From Desulfomicrobium apsheronum (GTDB taxonomy: Bacteria > Desulfobacterota > Desulfovibrionia > Desulfovibrionales > Desulfomicrobiaceae): a DNA stretch of 64,000 bases. Under the pieces are notes generated by a model that was not told the DNA's origin, made no database searches, and worked only from the letters and a program-made list of their open reading frames with translations. Below, piece after piece: positions 34,287 through 43,434 of the stretch (the first letter of the stretch is position 1; each line of letters begins with the position of its first letter). The translations under genes were made by a program, and so were the position numbers. The stretch spans positions 1-64,000 of the forward strand of contig NZ_FORX01000010.1 in assembly GCF_900114115.1 (NCBI RefSeq). The letters are read 5' to 3'.

Positions 34287-34940
34287 ATGTTTGTCGGCCT
34301 CAAAATGCTCAATAATTTCATAGCCATGCCACCGGATGCACTGGTCGAGGACGCGCAACGGCTCATGGACGAGCAGCAACTCTGGATGCTGTTCGTGGTC
34401 AAGGACGAAAAACTGGTCGGATACGTGCGCACCGAGGACATCAGCGCCGCCATGCCCTCGCTGGCCACGGGTCTGGACAAACACGAGATCAACTATCTTC
34501 TGTCCAAACTCACCGTCGGGCGAATCATGCGCACGGACATCACGCCCGTGACCCCCGAGACCGAAATCGAAACCGCCGCCATGCTCATGCACGCCAAGAA
34601 CCTGGCCGGACTGGCCGTGGTCAATCAGGACGGCGACCTCATCGGCTACATCAACCGCACCATCATGCTCGAAGTGCTGGCCGAGGAAATGGGCTACGGC
34701 CAGGGCGGCTCGCGCATCGTCTTCGAGGTCGTGGACCGTCCCGGCGTGCTGCGCGAAGTCTCGGGCATCATCGACACCATGGGATATTCCATCATCTCCA
34801 CCGGCACCTTCACGCACAGGGAACGGCGCGTGGTCGTGATCCGCGTGGACACGCCCAACCCGTCGTCCATCGCGGCCGCCCTGCAGAAAGCCGGCTACGA
34901 CGTGGTCGGCCCCGAGGATTTCAAGCATGAATGGCAGTAG
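34287..34940 (+). CDS. CBS-pair and ACT domain protein (AcuB-like)
   Basis: A 217-residue cytosolic protein, preceded by AAAGGAG. Residues 1-135 are two CBS domains (MPPDALVEDAQRLMDEQQ, then the second starting VGRIMRTDITPVTPETEIETA), which usually bind adenine nucleotides. Residues 145-210 are an ACT domain (FEVVDRPGVLREVSGIIDTM), which usually binds an amino acid or similar small ligand. The stop overlaps livG by 14 nt. It may gate the transporter or the adenylating ligase that follows, according to AMP/ATP or ligand level; this is inference from the operon. Confidence 0.85.
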   Translation: MFVGLKMLNNFIAMPPDALVEDAQRLMDEQQLWMLFVVKDEKLVGYVRTEDISAAMPSLATGLDKHEINYLLSKLTVGRIMRTDITPVTPETEIETAAMLMHAKNLAGLAVVNQDGDLIGYINRTIMLEVLAEEMGYGQGGSRIVFEVVDRPGVLREVSGIIDTMGYSIISTGTFTHRERRVVVIRVDTPNPSSIAAALQKAGYDVVGPEDFKHEWQ

Positions 34941-35721
34941 CGCCCTGCTCGAAATCAAGGAGGTCAGCCTGACCTTCAAGAATGTGGCCGCCCTTTCGCG
35001 GGTCTCGTGCTCCGTTCAAAAGGGCAGCATCACCTCTCTCATCGGGCCCAACGGCGCGGGCAAGACCAGCATGCTCAACTGCATCTCCGGCCGTTACACC
35101 CCGACCAAGGGCAAGATCAGCATGGACGGCCGGGAACTTTCCGGCGTGCCCGCGCACAAGCGCACGGGGTTCGGCCTGGCCCGGACCTTCCAGAACATCG
35201 CCCTCTTCAGGGGGCTCTCGGTCCTGGACAATCTCATGGTCGGCCGCCACTCCCGCCTGAACTACGGGCTGCTGGCCTCCATTTTCTACCTGGGCAAGGC
35301 CCGCGCCGAAGAGACCCGTCACCGTGAACGCGTGGAAGACATCATCGATTTCCTGAACCTCTCCGCCTACCGCCATCAGATAGCCGGACACCTGCCTTAC
35401 GGAGTGCAGAAAAAAGTCGAACTCGGCCGCGCGCTGGCCGCCGAGCCCGAACTCCTGCTCCTGGACGAACCCATGGCGGGCATGAACCTGGAGGAAACCG
35501 AAGACATGGCCCGTTCCATCCTGGACATCAACGAGGAATGGGACGTGACCGTCTTTCTGGTGGAGCACGACATGGGCGTGGTCATGGACATCTCCGACCA
35601 TGTCGTCGTGCTCGATTTCGGCCGCGTCCTGGCCAGCGGCACGCCAGAGGCAATCCAGAACAATCCCAAAGTCATCAGCGCCTACCTCGGCGACGATGAC
35701 GGCCTGTATAAGGGACGCTGA
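34927..35721 (+). CDS. livG: Branched-chain-type ABC transporter ATP-binding protein
   Basis: A 264-residue ATPase. Walker A is GPNGAGKTS near residue 40, then the LivG-type FGLARTFQNIALF near 82, the signature loop LPYGVQKKVELG near 158 and Walker B LLLDEPMAGM near 180. The C-terminal GTPEAIQNNPKVISAYLGDD tail is typical of LivG. It works with LivF as a heterodimer on LivHM. The signature motif is LPYGVQKK rather than LSGGQQ, as is usual in this subgroup. The next gene begins directly after the stop. Confidence 0.92.
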   Translation: MNGSSALLEIKEVSLTFKNVAALSRVSCSVQKGSITSLIGPNGAGKTSMLNCISGRYTPTKGKISMDGRELSGVPAHKRTGFGLARTFQNIALFRGLSVLDNLMVGRHSRLNYGLLASIFYLGKARAEETRHRERVEDIIDFLNLSAYRHQIAGHLPYGVQKKVELGRALAAEPELLLLDEPMAGMNLEETEDMARSILDINEEWDVTVFLVEHDMGVVMDISDHVVVLDFGRVLASGTPEAIQNNPKVISAYLGDDDGLYKGR

Positions 35722-37626
35722 ATGACCGCTCCGTACGATACCACCCTGCCAAGCCTGCTCCTTGAAAACAGCCGCAAGCGCCCCGGCCGCACGGCCCTGC
35801 GCGAAAAGACCCTGGGCATCTGGAAACCCGTGACCTATGCCCAATACTGGGCCATCACCTCCGAGTTCGCCGCCGGTCTCAGGGCGCTGGGCCTTGGACG
35901 GGGAGACATCATCGTCATCATCGGCGACAACCGCCCGGAATGGCTCTGGGCCCAGTTGGCCATCCAGGGCCTCGGCGGGGTGTCCCTCGGACTGTACCAG
36001 GACTCGCCCGGCGAGGAGATCGGCTACGTCTTCGAGCTGTCCAAGGCCCGGCTGGTGGTGGCCGAGGATCAGGAGCAGGTCGACAAGATCCTGTCCATCC
36101 GGAACGATCTGCCGCTGCTGGAATACATCATCTACCACGATTCCAAGGGGCTGATCGGCTACGATGCGCCGGGGCTCAAGTCCTTCGACGACATCCGCGC
36201 GCTGGGTCAGGACCGCGCTCACGAATTCGAGCACTGGATCAAGGACGTCACCCCCGACGACACGGCGCTCATCGCCACCACCTCCGGCTCCACCGGACGG
36301 CCCAAGCTTGCCATGCTCTCGCACAGGAACCTTTTGTCCATGGCCTGGAACCTCGGACTGTCCGATCCCAAGCGCGCAGACGACGAGTTCGTGTCCTTCC
36401 TGCCCCTGGCATGGATGGGCGAACAGATGATGGCCGTGTCCTCGGCCCTCCTGTTCGGCTTTTGCGTCAACTTCCCCGAAGAACCCGACACGGTGCAGGA
36501 AAACATCCGCGAGATCGGGCCGCACCTTATCTTCTCGCCGCCGAGGGTCTGGGAGAACATGGCCGCCAAGGTCCGGGTGCGCATCATGGAGACAACCCGC
36601 TTCAAGCGCTTTCTCTTCAACATCTTCATGCCCGTCGGACTCAGGTACGCAGGAACCGTGCTGCGCGGCGAGACACCGTCCGCAGGCCTGCGCATGGCCA
36701 ACAGGCTGGCCGACTGGGGGCTTTTCAGGGCCCTGCGCGACCGGCTCGGCTTCTCGCGCGTGCGTTCGGCGTCCACGGGCGGCGCGCCGCTTGGCCCCGA
36801 CACCTTCACCTTTTTCCACGCCCTGGGCGTAAACCTGAAGCAGATCTACGGCCAGACCGAGATCGCAGGCATCTCCTGCATCCACCGCGACGGTGCGGTC
36901 AGCTTCGAATCCGTGGGCGAACCAATCGCCGAGACCGTGATCCGCATCTCCGAAGATGGCGAAATCCTGTCCAGAAGCGCGGCCGTGTTCAAAGGCTACC
37001 TCGGCAACGACGCCGCCACCGCCGAGACCGTCACCGACGGCTGGCTGCACTCCGGCGACGCCGGATTCTTCAAGGACAACGGCCAACTGGTCATCATCGA
37101 CCGCCTCTCGGATGTCATGACCACAGACAAGGGCGTGCGCTTCTCCCCCCAGTTCATCGAAAACAAGCTCAAGTTCTCGACCTACGTGCAGGAAGCCGTG
37201 GTCCTCGGTCACCAGCGCGACTTCATCACCGCCATCATCTGCCTCGACGGCGACATCGCGGGCCGCTGGGCAGAATCCCGGGGCCTGACCTACACCACCT
37301 ACCAGGATCTGGCGGCCAAACCCGAACTCTACGACCTGATCGAATCCGAAATCCAGGCCATCAATCCGTCTTTACAACCCGGGACCGAGGTCGCGCGCTT
37401 CGCCCTGCTCTTCAAGGAGCTCGACGCCGACGACGGCGAACTGACCCGCACGCGAAAAATCCGGCGCAAGGTCATCGGGGAGCGATACGCCGAGCTGATC
37501 CATGCGCTCTACGACGGCACGGACAACACGGACCTGTGCATCGCCATTACCTACCAGGACGGCTCGCACCGCGAGATGACGGGCGCCATCTGCATCCGCG
37601 ACGTGAACGCGGGAGGAATGGCATGA
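35722..37626 (+). CDS. Long-chain acyl-CoA synthetase (AMP-forming)
   Basis: A 634-residue ligase that activates a carboxylic acid with ATP to the acyl adenylate and then the CoA thioester. The P-loop TTSGSTGRPK is near residue 189, the acyl-site motif YGQTE near 375, and the hinge region DGWLHSGDAGF near 438. The extra insertion after the P-loop and the total length match the FadD15/FACL bacterial group of large synthetases. It sits between livG and livH, so the ligase probably activates what the transporter imports. An aliphatic or aromatic acid is more likely than an amino acid. This is inference. Confidence 0.88.
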   Translation: MTAPYDTTLPSLLLENSRKRPGRTALREKTLGIWKPVTYAQYWAITSEFAAGLRALGLGRGDIIVIIGDNRPEWLWAQLAIQGLGGVSLGLYQDSPGEEIGYVFELSKARLVVAEDQEQVDKILSIRNDLPLLEYIIYHDSKGLIGYDAPGLKSFDDIRALGQDRAHEFEHWIKDVTPDDTALIATTSGSTGRPKLAMLSHRNLLSMAWNLGLSDPKRADDEFVSFLPLAWMGEQMMAVSSALLFGFCVNFPEEPDTVQENIREIGPHLIFSPPRVWENMAAKVRVRIMETTRFKRFLFNIFMPVGLRYAGTVLRGETPSAGLRMANRLADWGLFRALRDRLGFSRVRSASTGGAPLGPDTFTFFHALGVNLKQIYGQTEIAGISCIHRDGAVSFESVGEPIAETVIRISEDGEILSRSAAVFKGYLGNDAATAETVTDGWLHSGDAGFFKDNGQLVIIDRLSDVMTTDKGVRFSPQFIENKLKFSTYVQEAVVLGHQRDFITAIICLDGDIAGRWAESRGLTYTTYQDLAAKPELYDLIESEIQAINPSLQPGTEVARFALLFKELDADDGELTRTRKIRRKVIGERYAELIHALYDGTDNTDLCIAITYQDGSHREMTGAICIRDVNAGGMA

Positions 37627-37652
37627 TGGAGACGAGAATGGAAACGGAACTG

Positions 37653-38016
37653 TACGGAAGATGGATCCCCGCCTTCGCGGGGATGACTCGGTGGATTGTC
37701 CGTGAACCGCGCTCACTGGTTCCGGAGTCGGCATGTCCGCCTTGCGTCGATGTCATTCCCGCGAAGGCGGGAATCCATGCCTTTCACGCATTCCAGAGAC
37801 TCTGGAACGAAAACGCCGACGGCAACAACCCATACGGAAGATGGATCCCCGCCTTCGCGGGGATGACTCGGGGGATTGTCCGTGAACCGCGCTCACTGGT
37901 TCCGGAGTCGGCATGCCCGCCTTGCGTCGATGTCATTCCCGCGAAGGCGGGAATCCATGCCTTTCACGCATTCCAGAGACTCTGGAACGAAAACGCCGCC
38001 GACGGCAACAACCCAT
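37653..38016. repeat. 180-bp tandem direct repeat with REP hairpins
   Basis: Two near-identical units (37653-37832 and 37833-38016) lie head to tail between the acyl-CoA synthetase and livH; the second has one extra GCC. Each unit holds two perfect hairpins, ATCCCCGC-CTTC-GCGGGGAT (37665-37684) and ATTCCCGC-GAAG-GCGGGAAT (37755-37774), which are REP-type palindromes. No gene is supported in the 400-nt gap. The hairpins may modulate read-through or mRNA decay inside the operon. Confidence 0.9.
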
Positions 38017-38026
38017 AAGGTCATTT

Positions 38027-38914
38027 ATGGAATACTACCTCCAACTCATCATAAACGGCCTGGTGGTCGGCTCCATCTACAGTCTGGTGGCGCTGGGCTT
38101 TGTCATCATTTTCAAGGCCACCAAGGTCGTCAACTTCGCCCAGGGCGAGCTGGTCATGGTCGGCGCATACTTCTGCTTCGCCCTGACCGTGCAGTACCAA
38201 CTGCCGTTTCTGGTCTCATTCCTTCTGACGCTGGTCTTTTCCGTCATCCTGGCCATTCTCGTGGAACGCCTCATCCTGCGGCCGCTCATCGGCGAGCCCA
38301 TCATTTCCGTCATCATGGTCACCATCGGGCTCTCGTCCATGCTCAAATCCTTCGTGCAGATGGTCTGGGGCACGCAGATCCAGGTCTTTCCGCCCATCCT
38401 GCCGCAAGAGCCGTACATGCTCCTCGGGCTGCCCATCGCGCCGGTCTACGTAGCGGCGTTTGGGCTCTCCCTGCTACTCTTCGGGGTCTTCAGCCTCTTC
38501 TTCAAATATTCGTCCCTGGGCATCGCCATGCGCGCCACTGCTTTTGACCAGCAGGCCGCCCAGTCCATGGGCATCGGCATCAAATCCATCTTCGCCCTGT
38601 CCTGGTGCATCGCGGCCGTGGTTTCGAGCATCGGCGGCATCATCCTCGGCAACATCAATGGCATAAACGCCCAACTCGGCCAGCTCGGCCTCAAGGTCTT
38701 CCCCGCCGTGATCCTGGGCGGGCTGGACAGCCTGCTCGGCGCAGCCCTGGGCGGACTCATCATCGGGGTGCTTGAAAACATCTGCGAGGGCGCGGCCAAG
38801 GACCTCTTCGGACTCGGCGGATTCAAGGAGGTGGCCTCCTTTGTGATTCTGGTCATCATCCTCATGATCAAGCCTTACGGACTTTTCGGAACCAAGGAGA
38901 TTGAACGGGTATGA
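38027..38914 (+). CDS. livH: Branched-chain-type ABC transporter permease LivH
   Basis: A 295-residue inner-membrane permease with about eight helices. I chose ATG 38027 (AAGG upstream), because the reading frame before it runs through REP repeats. The LivH pattern is clear: LQLIINGLVVGSIYSLVALG at the N-terminus, NFAQGELVMVGAY near residue 42, MRATAFDQQAAQSMGI near 170, and ILGGLDSLLGAALGGLIIG near 230. The stop overlaps livM by 4 nt. Confidence 0.93.
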   Translation: MEYYLQLIINGLVVGSIYSLVALGFVIIFKATKVVNFAQGELVMVGAYFCFALTVQYQLPFLVSFLLTLVFSVILAILVERLILRPLIGEPIISVIMVTIGLSSMLKSFVQMVWGTQIQVFPPILPQEPYMLLGLPIAPVYVAAFGLSLLLFGVFSLFFKYSSLGIAMRATAFDQQAAQSMGIGIKSIFALSWCIAAVVSSIGGIILGNINGINAQLGQLGLKVFPAVILGGLDSLLGAALGGLIIGVLENICEGAAKDLFGLGGFKEVASFVILVIILMIKPYGLFGTKEIERV

Positions 38915-39960
38915 GCATGCAAAAATGCGGACTTTTCTACACCACCTACGCCCGTGAGGACGGCCTCTTCCCCTCGAAGTTTCAGAAGATCTGCCTGGCC
39001 CTTTTCTTCGCGGTCCTGCTGGTGTGCCCGCAGTTTCTGGACTCCTATGTCATGTCCATCCTGAACCTGATCCTCATCGCGGTCATCGGGGCGGTGTCCC
39101 TGAACCTTTTGACCGGCGTCTGCGGCCAGATGTCGTTGGGGCACGGGGCGTTCGTCGGAGTGGGGGCCTACGGCGCGGCGGTGCTTTCAAACATGGGCGT
39201 GCCTTTTTTCCTGGCCCTGCTGGGCGGAGGCGCGGTGGCCGCCATGGTGGGCATGATCTTCGGCATCCCGTCGCTGCGCCTCAAGGGAATCTATCTGGCC
39301 ATCTCCACCCTGGCCGCGCAGCTCATCCTGGAATACGTCTTCCTGCATGCCGGGAGCGTCACAGGCGGGGCCAACGGCCTACCCGTCGATGCGCCCGAGA
39401 TCATGGGCTATTCCTTCGACACCGATTCCAAGATCTTCTACCTCATCCTGCTGGTCACCGTGCTGTGCGTCCTGGTCGTGACCAACGTTATCCGCACCCG
39501 CCCCGGGCGGGCCTTCGTGGCCATCCGCGACTACCACCAGTCCGCCGAGAACGTGGGCGTGAACCTTTTCGCCTTCAAGCTGCAGGCCTTTGGGCTGAGC
39601 TCATTCCTGGCCGGCATCGCGGGGGGCCTGTGGGCCCACTACACCATGTACATCACCCCGGAGCAGTTCTCCATGGGGCTGTCCATCAGCTACCTGGCCA
39701 TGATCATCATCGGCGGGATGGGATCCGTCCTTGGTTCCATATTCGGGGCCATCTTCATCACCCTGCTACCGGAGATGCTCAATCTGCTGACCACGTCCCT
39801 GGGGGGCATCGCCCCGGACCTGAGCGCCATCATCGTGCCCATGAAGGAAGGGGTCTTCGGACTCATGCTGGTGCTCTTCCTCATCTTCGAACCCGAAGGA
39901 CTGGCCCGCAAATGGAGGCTGACCAAGGCCTACTGGAAACTCTACCCCTTTGCATACTAA
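38911..39960 (+). CDS. livM: Branched-chain-type ABC transporter permease LivM
   Basis: A 349-residue membrane protein with about nine helices. Typical LivM signatures are SLNLLTGVCGQMSLGHGAFV near residue 62, PSLRLKGIYLAISTLAAQLI near 120, and AIRDYHQSAENVGVNLFAFK near 205. GGMGSVLGSIFGA near 268 is the conserved ATPase-coupling end. It forms the heterodimeric channel with LivH. A 52-nt gap precedes livK. Confidence 0.93.
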   Translation: MSMQKCGLFYTTYAREDGLFPSKFQKICLALFFAVLLVCPQFLDSYVMSILNLILIAVIGAVSLNLLTGVCGQMSLGHGAFVGVGAYGAAVLSNMGVPFFLALLGGGAVAAMVGMIFGIPSLRLKGIYLAISTLAAQLILEYVFLHAGSVTGGANGLPVDAPEIMGYSFDTDSKIFYLILLVTVLCVLVVTNVIRTRPGRAFVAIRDYHQSAENVGVNLFAFKLQAFGLSSFLAGIAGGLWAHYTMYITPEQFSMGLSISYLAMIIIGGMGSVLGSIFGAIFITLLPEMLNLLTTSLGGIAPDLSAIIVPMKEGVFGLMLVLFLIFEPEGLARKWRLTKAYWKLYPFAY

Positions 39961-40011
39961 CGGCCCGGCCCTCTTGCGCCGGGGAAACCTTTTGCCGCAT
40001 CCGGAGACACC

Positions 40012-41169
40012 ATGAAAAAACTTCTTGCCCTGACCATCCTGGCCCTGGTCGCCAGCATCGGCACGGCCTCGGCCGCCTACAAGGTGGGCCTCCTGTCCGA
40101 CCTGACCGGTCCCACCTCCAGCGTGGGCGGACCCTACGCAGACGGCATCAAGGCCTATGTAGGGTGGCTGAACGACAACGGCGGCATAGACGGCGAACCC
40201 GTGGAACTCATCCAGGTCGACTACGCCTACAACGTGCAGCAGGCCCTGGCCGCCTACAAGCGTTTCACCTCCAGCGGCATCGTGGCCATGCAGGGATGGG
40301 GCACGGGCGACACCGAAGCCCTGGTCAAGTTCGTAGCCAAGGACAAGATCCCGGTCTTCTCGGCCTCCTACTCCGCGCATCTGATGGACCCGGCCAAGGC
40401 GCCCTACAATTTCACCGCCGCGCCGGATTACTCCACCCAGGGCCGGGCCGGACTCAAATATCTGCGCGAGACCTGGAAGGAAGAGCGCGCCCCCAAGCTG
40501 GCCTTCGTCTTCCCGGACAATCCCTACGGATCGGTGCCCATCCCGGCCATGAAGGAATATGCCGCCGAACTGGGTTTTGAGATCGTGGGACAGGAAAACG
40601 TGGACCTCAAAGCCATCGACGCAACCCCGCAGCTTTTGAGCCTCAAGAAGGTCGGCCCCGACTTCGTCTGGACCGGCGGAACCACCCCCTCCACGGCCGT
40701 GATCGTGAAAGATGCCCAGAAGCTCGGCATGACCTGCACCTTCCTGACCAATATCTGGAGCAGCGACGAGAACATCTTCAAGCTGGGCGGCGAAGCGGCC
40801 AACGGGCACTACGGGCTTCAGGGCGGAGTCATTTACGGCCAGGACGTGCCGGGCATGGCCCTGATCCGCGAACTGACCAAGGATGAGCCGCAGATGACCC
40901 ACTACGTCCGCGGATTCGTGTCCGCCATGGTCATGTGCGAGGGCATGAAGATGGCCAAGGCCAAAGGCGAGGTGACGGGCGAGAGCATCAAGGACGCGCT
41001 CGAAACCATGCGCGATTTCGATCCTGAGGGGCTCGCTCCGGCCATCAGCTACTTCGCCGATGACCACCGTCCGAACCTTTCGGTGAACATCACCGCCTTC
41101 AAGGACGGCAAGCTCGAATTCGTCAAGACCGAAACCCTGGAGCGCAAGAAGGAATGGCTCGGCCATTAG
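40012..41169 (+). CDS. livK: Periplasmic substrate-binding protein (LivK/HBT type)
   Basis: A 385-residue type I periplasmic binding protein with a clear signal peptide (MKKLLALTILALVASIGTASA). The mature start YKVGLLSDLTGPTSSVGGPY is the usual beta-strand and ligand loop of this family. Later motifs include GTGDTEALVKFVAKDKIPVF near residue 95 and FVFPDNPYGSVPIPAMKEYA near 165. Because the operon encodes two CoA ligases and no amino-acid enzymes, the ligand may be a carboxylic acid rather than a branched-chain amino acid. A strong hairpin follows its stop, as is common for abundant binding proteins. Confidence 0.9.
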   Translation: MKKLLALTILALVASIGTASAAYKVGLLSDLTGPTSSVGGPYADGIKAYVGWLNDNGGIDGEPVELIQVDYAYNVQQALAAYKRFTSSGIVAMQGWGTGDTEALVKFVAKDKIPVFSASYSAHLMDPAKAPYNFTAAPDYSTQGRAGLKYLRETWKEERAPKLAFVFPDNPYGSVPIPAMKEYAAELGFEIVGQENVDLKAIDATPQLLSLKKVGPDFVWTGGTTPSTAVIVKDAQKLGMTCTFLTNIWSSDENIFKLGGEAANGHYGLQGGVIYGQDVPGMALIRELTKDEPQMTHYVRGFVSAMVMCEGMKMAKAKGEVTGESIKDALETMRDFDPEGLAPAISYFADDHRPNLSVNITAFKDGKLEFVKTETLERKKEWLGH

Positions 41170-41175
41170 ACGCGA

Positions 41176-41216
41176 ATTGTGGAGGCGGAGCGCCAAGCCG
41201 TTCCCGCCTCCACAAT
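41176..41216 (+). terminator. Intercistronic stem-loop between livK and livF
   Basis: Perfect 13-bp arms ATTGTGGAGGCGG (41176-41188) and CCGCCTCCACAAT (41204-41216) with a 15-nt loop. There is no T tract, so it more likely stabilises the upstream mRNA or partly attenuates livF than fully terminates. Confidence 0.7.
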
Positions 41217-41264
41217 CACGCGGACGGCTCTTTTCAATCAACAGCAACTTCTTGAGAACAAAGC

Positions 41265-42062
41265 ATGAACATCCTCCAAGTGATGAACCTGGAAGTGGTC
41301 TACAACGATGTGGTCCTGGTTTTGAAAGGCCTGTCCCTGGACGTGACCACGGGCAGCATCACCACCCTCCTGGGCGCCAACGGGGCGGGCAAGTCCACGA
41401 CGCTCAAGGCCATTTCCGGCCTGCTGGCCGGAGAGAACGGCAAGGTCACCTCCGGGTCCATCATGTACGACGGCACGGAGACGGTCCGTCTTGTGCCGGA
41501 GAAACTGGTCCGGGCCGGAGTTTTTCAGGTCATGGAAGGACGGCGCATCTTCGAGGACCTGACCGTGGAGGAAAATCTGCGCTGCGGCGGGTACACGCAA
41601 CCCGCGCGCCTTTTTGCCCACAACTCCGAAAAGGTGTACGCGTATTTCCCAAGACTCAAAGAACGCCGCCATCAGCTGGCGGGCTACATGTCCGGCGGCG
41701 AGCAGCAGATGCTGGCCATCGGGCGGGCGGTCATGGCCAGTCCCAAGCTGCTGCTCCTCGACGAACCGTCCCTGGGGCTGGCGCCGCTTCTGGTGGAGGA
41801 AATTTTCGAGATCGTGGGCAAGATCAACAAGACCGAAGGCGTGAGCGTGCTGCTGGTGGAGCAGAACGCGCGCATGGCCCTGTCCCTGGCCGATTATGGC
41901 TACATCATGGAGAACGGGCGCATCGTCATGGACGGCAAGGGCGAAGAGTTGCTGCGCAACCCGGATGTGCAGGAGTTCTATCTTGGTCTCGGACATGGCG
42001 GGGAAAAACGCAGCTATCGCGACATCAAACATTACAGACGCAGAAAACGCTGGCTCGGATGA
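41265..42062 (+). CDS. livF: Branched-chain-type ABC transporter ATP-binding protein LivF
   Basis: A 265-residue ATPase with Walker A GANGAGKSTTLK near residue 37, the LivF-type FQVMEGRRIFEDLTVEENL near 84, signature MSGGEQQMLAIGRAV near 142, and Walker B LLLDEPSLGLAP near 162. GVSVLLVEQNARMALSLADY is the normal end of LivF. The C-terminus has about 20 extra basic residues after EFYLGLGH. It pairs with LivG. Confidence 0.93.
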   Translation: MNILQVMNLEVVYNDVVLVLKGLSLDVTTGSITTLLGANGAGKSTTLKAISGLLAGENGKVTSGSIMYDGTETVRLVPEKLVRAGVFQVMEGRRIFEDLTVEENLRCGGYTQPARLFAHNSEKVYAYFPRLKERRHQLAGYMSGGEQQMLAIGRAVMASPKLLLLDEPSLGLAPLLVEEIFEIVGKINKTEGVSVLLVEQNARMALSLADYGYIMENGRIVMDGKGEELLRNPDVQEFYLGLGHGGEKRSYRDIKHYRRRKRWLG

Positions 42063-42168
42063 AGACATCGCGCTCAGGGCCGTTCCCGTGCAGTGACTTC
42101 ACCCCAACGACCCCAGCCATCTGAAAACATCTCCAAACATCTCCAAACCTCTATTGATCGGAGCGTTC

Positions 42169-43425
42169 ATGGACAGGACAAAGGGCTACTATCACGATCT
42201 GGAAACCGACTCCCAATCCATAAGGACAAGCAAGCAATGCAACGCCATTCAGGATATGGTGAAAAAGGCGTTGTCCTTTGATGGGGAGTTTCGTGAACGG
42301 CTCGCATCGGCGGGCGTCGTGGCGGATGAAATCCGTTCCCTGGACGATTTCACGTCCATCCCCGTGTTGCGCAAAAAGGACCTGTCCCGGCTACAGCGCG
42401 AGAAGGGGCTGGCCTGGTTTCTGCCCGGAGTCCCGGGAACTCTGGCGCGCATCTATCAGTCTCCCGGTCCCATCTACGACCCCGAAGGCCGGGGGCCGGA
42501 CTACTGGGGCTGGACCGAGGCTTTTCATGCCGCCGGCTTTCGCTCCGGCGATCTGGCGCAGATGACCTTCAGCTACCATCTCACCCCTGCCGGACTGATG
42601 CTCGAAGAGCCCCTGCGCGCCCTCGGTTGCGCCGTGATCCCGGCCGGACCGGGAAACTCCTCCGTGCAGTTGCAGCTCATGCAGGAATTACCCGTAACGG
42701 CCTTCGTGGGCATGACCAGTTTTCTCAAGACCCTGGGCGAAAAGGCCAGGGACAAGGGGCTCGACCCGAAAAGGGATTTCGGGCTGCGGGTCGCCTTCGT
42801 GGCCGCGGAACGCCTGCCGGAAAGCCTGCGCACGGAAGTGCAGGACATGTTCGGCATGATCATCCGTCAGGGCTACGGCACGGCCGACGTGGGCTGCATC
42901 GCCTACGAGTGCCCGGAGCTTGGCGGCATGCACCTCTCAAGCCGCTGTTTCGTCGAGATCTGCGATCCGGCCACGGGGCGGCCAGTGCCCACGGGAGAGG
43001 TCGGCGAAGTGGTGGTCACGCCGTTCACCCCGGACTATCCCCTGATCCGTCTGGCCACCGGAGACCTTTCGCGCCTCGATGACTCCGACTGCCCCTGCGG
43101 CCGCACGGCGCCGAAGCTGCAAGGCATTCTGGGACGGGTGGACGACACCGCCAAGGTTCGCGGACAGTTCGTCTATACCGCCCAGGTCGCGCAGGCCTTG
43201 AGCCGTTTTCCGCAGGTCCTGCGTCATCAGGTGGTGGTGAACAACGACGGCGGCAAGGAAACCCTGACCCTGCGCATCGAAACCAATGGCCCGGCGGACC
43301 ACGGCGCCATCGCCGCGGGTTTTCAGGAAGTGATCAAGCTGCGGCCGGTCGTGGTCACCCTCGGCCTGGGGGAAACCATCCCGGAAGGCGCCCCGGCCCT
43401 TGTTGACGAACGCACATACGATTAG
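42169..43425 (+). CDS. Phenylacetate-CoA ligase-like adenylate-forming enzyme (PaaK family)
   Basis: A 418-residue ligase; I chose ATG 42169 with GGAG upstream. It has the compact PaaK layout: the Ser/Gly-rich P-loop is much altered (YQSPGPIYDPEG near residue 98, where PaaK has a Ser-Ser-Gly-Thr-Thr-Gly type loop), then MTFSYHLTPAGLMLEEPLRA near 135, RQGYGTADVGCIAYEC near 235, and TGDLSRLDDSDCPCGRTAPKLQGILGR near 300 with a Cys pair typical of the family. It may activate an aromatic acid to its CoA ester. The odd P-loop means that adenylating activity is not certain. It follows livF and precedes the regulator pair. Confidence 0.82.
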   Translation: MDRTKGYYHDLETDSQSIRTSKQCNAIQDMVKKALSFDGEFRERLASAGVVADEIRSLDDFTSIPVLRKKDLSRLQREKGLAWFLPGVPGTLARIYQSPGPIYDPEGRGPDYWGWTEAFHAAGFRSGDLAQMTFSYHLTPAGLMLEEPLRALGCAVIPAGPGNSSVQLQLMQELPVTAFVGMTSFLKTLGEKARDKGLDPKRDFGLRVAFVAAERLPESLRTEVQDMFGMIIRQGYGTADVGCIAYECPELGGMHLSSRCFVEICDPATGRPVPTGEVGEVVVTPFTPDYPLIRLATGDLSRLDDSDCPCGRTAPKLQGILGRVDDTAKVRGQFVYTAQVAQALSRFPQVLRHQVVVNNDGGKETLTLRIETNGPADHGAIAAGFQEVIKLRPVVVTLGLGETIPEGAPALVDERTYD

Positions 43426-43434
43426 GAAACAGAC

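Noticed and set aside
34921-37212. 763-codon minus-strand frame
   Set aside because: It is antisense to livG and the acyl-CoA synthetase, whose motifs are unambiguous.
37653-38016. Possible CRISPR array
   Set aside because: There are only two 180-bp units without short regular spacers; they are a tandem duplication with REP hairpins.
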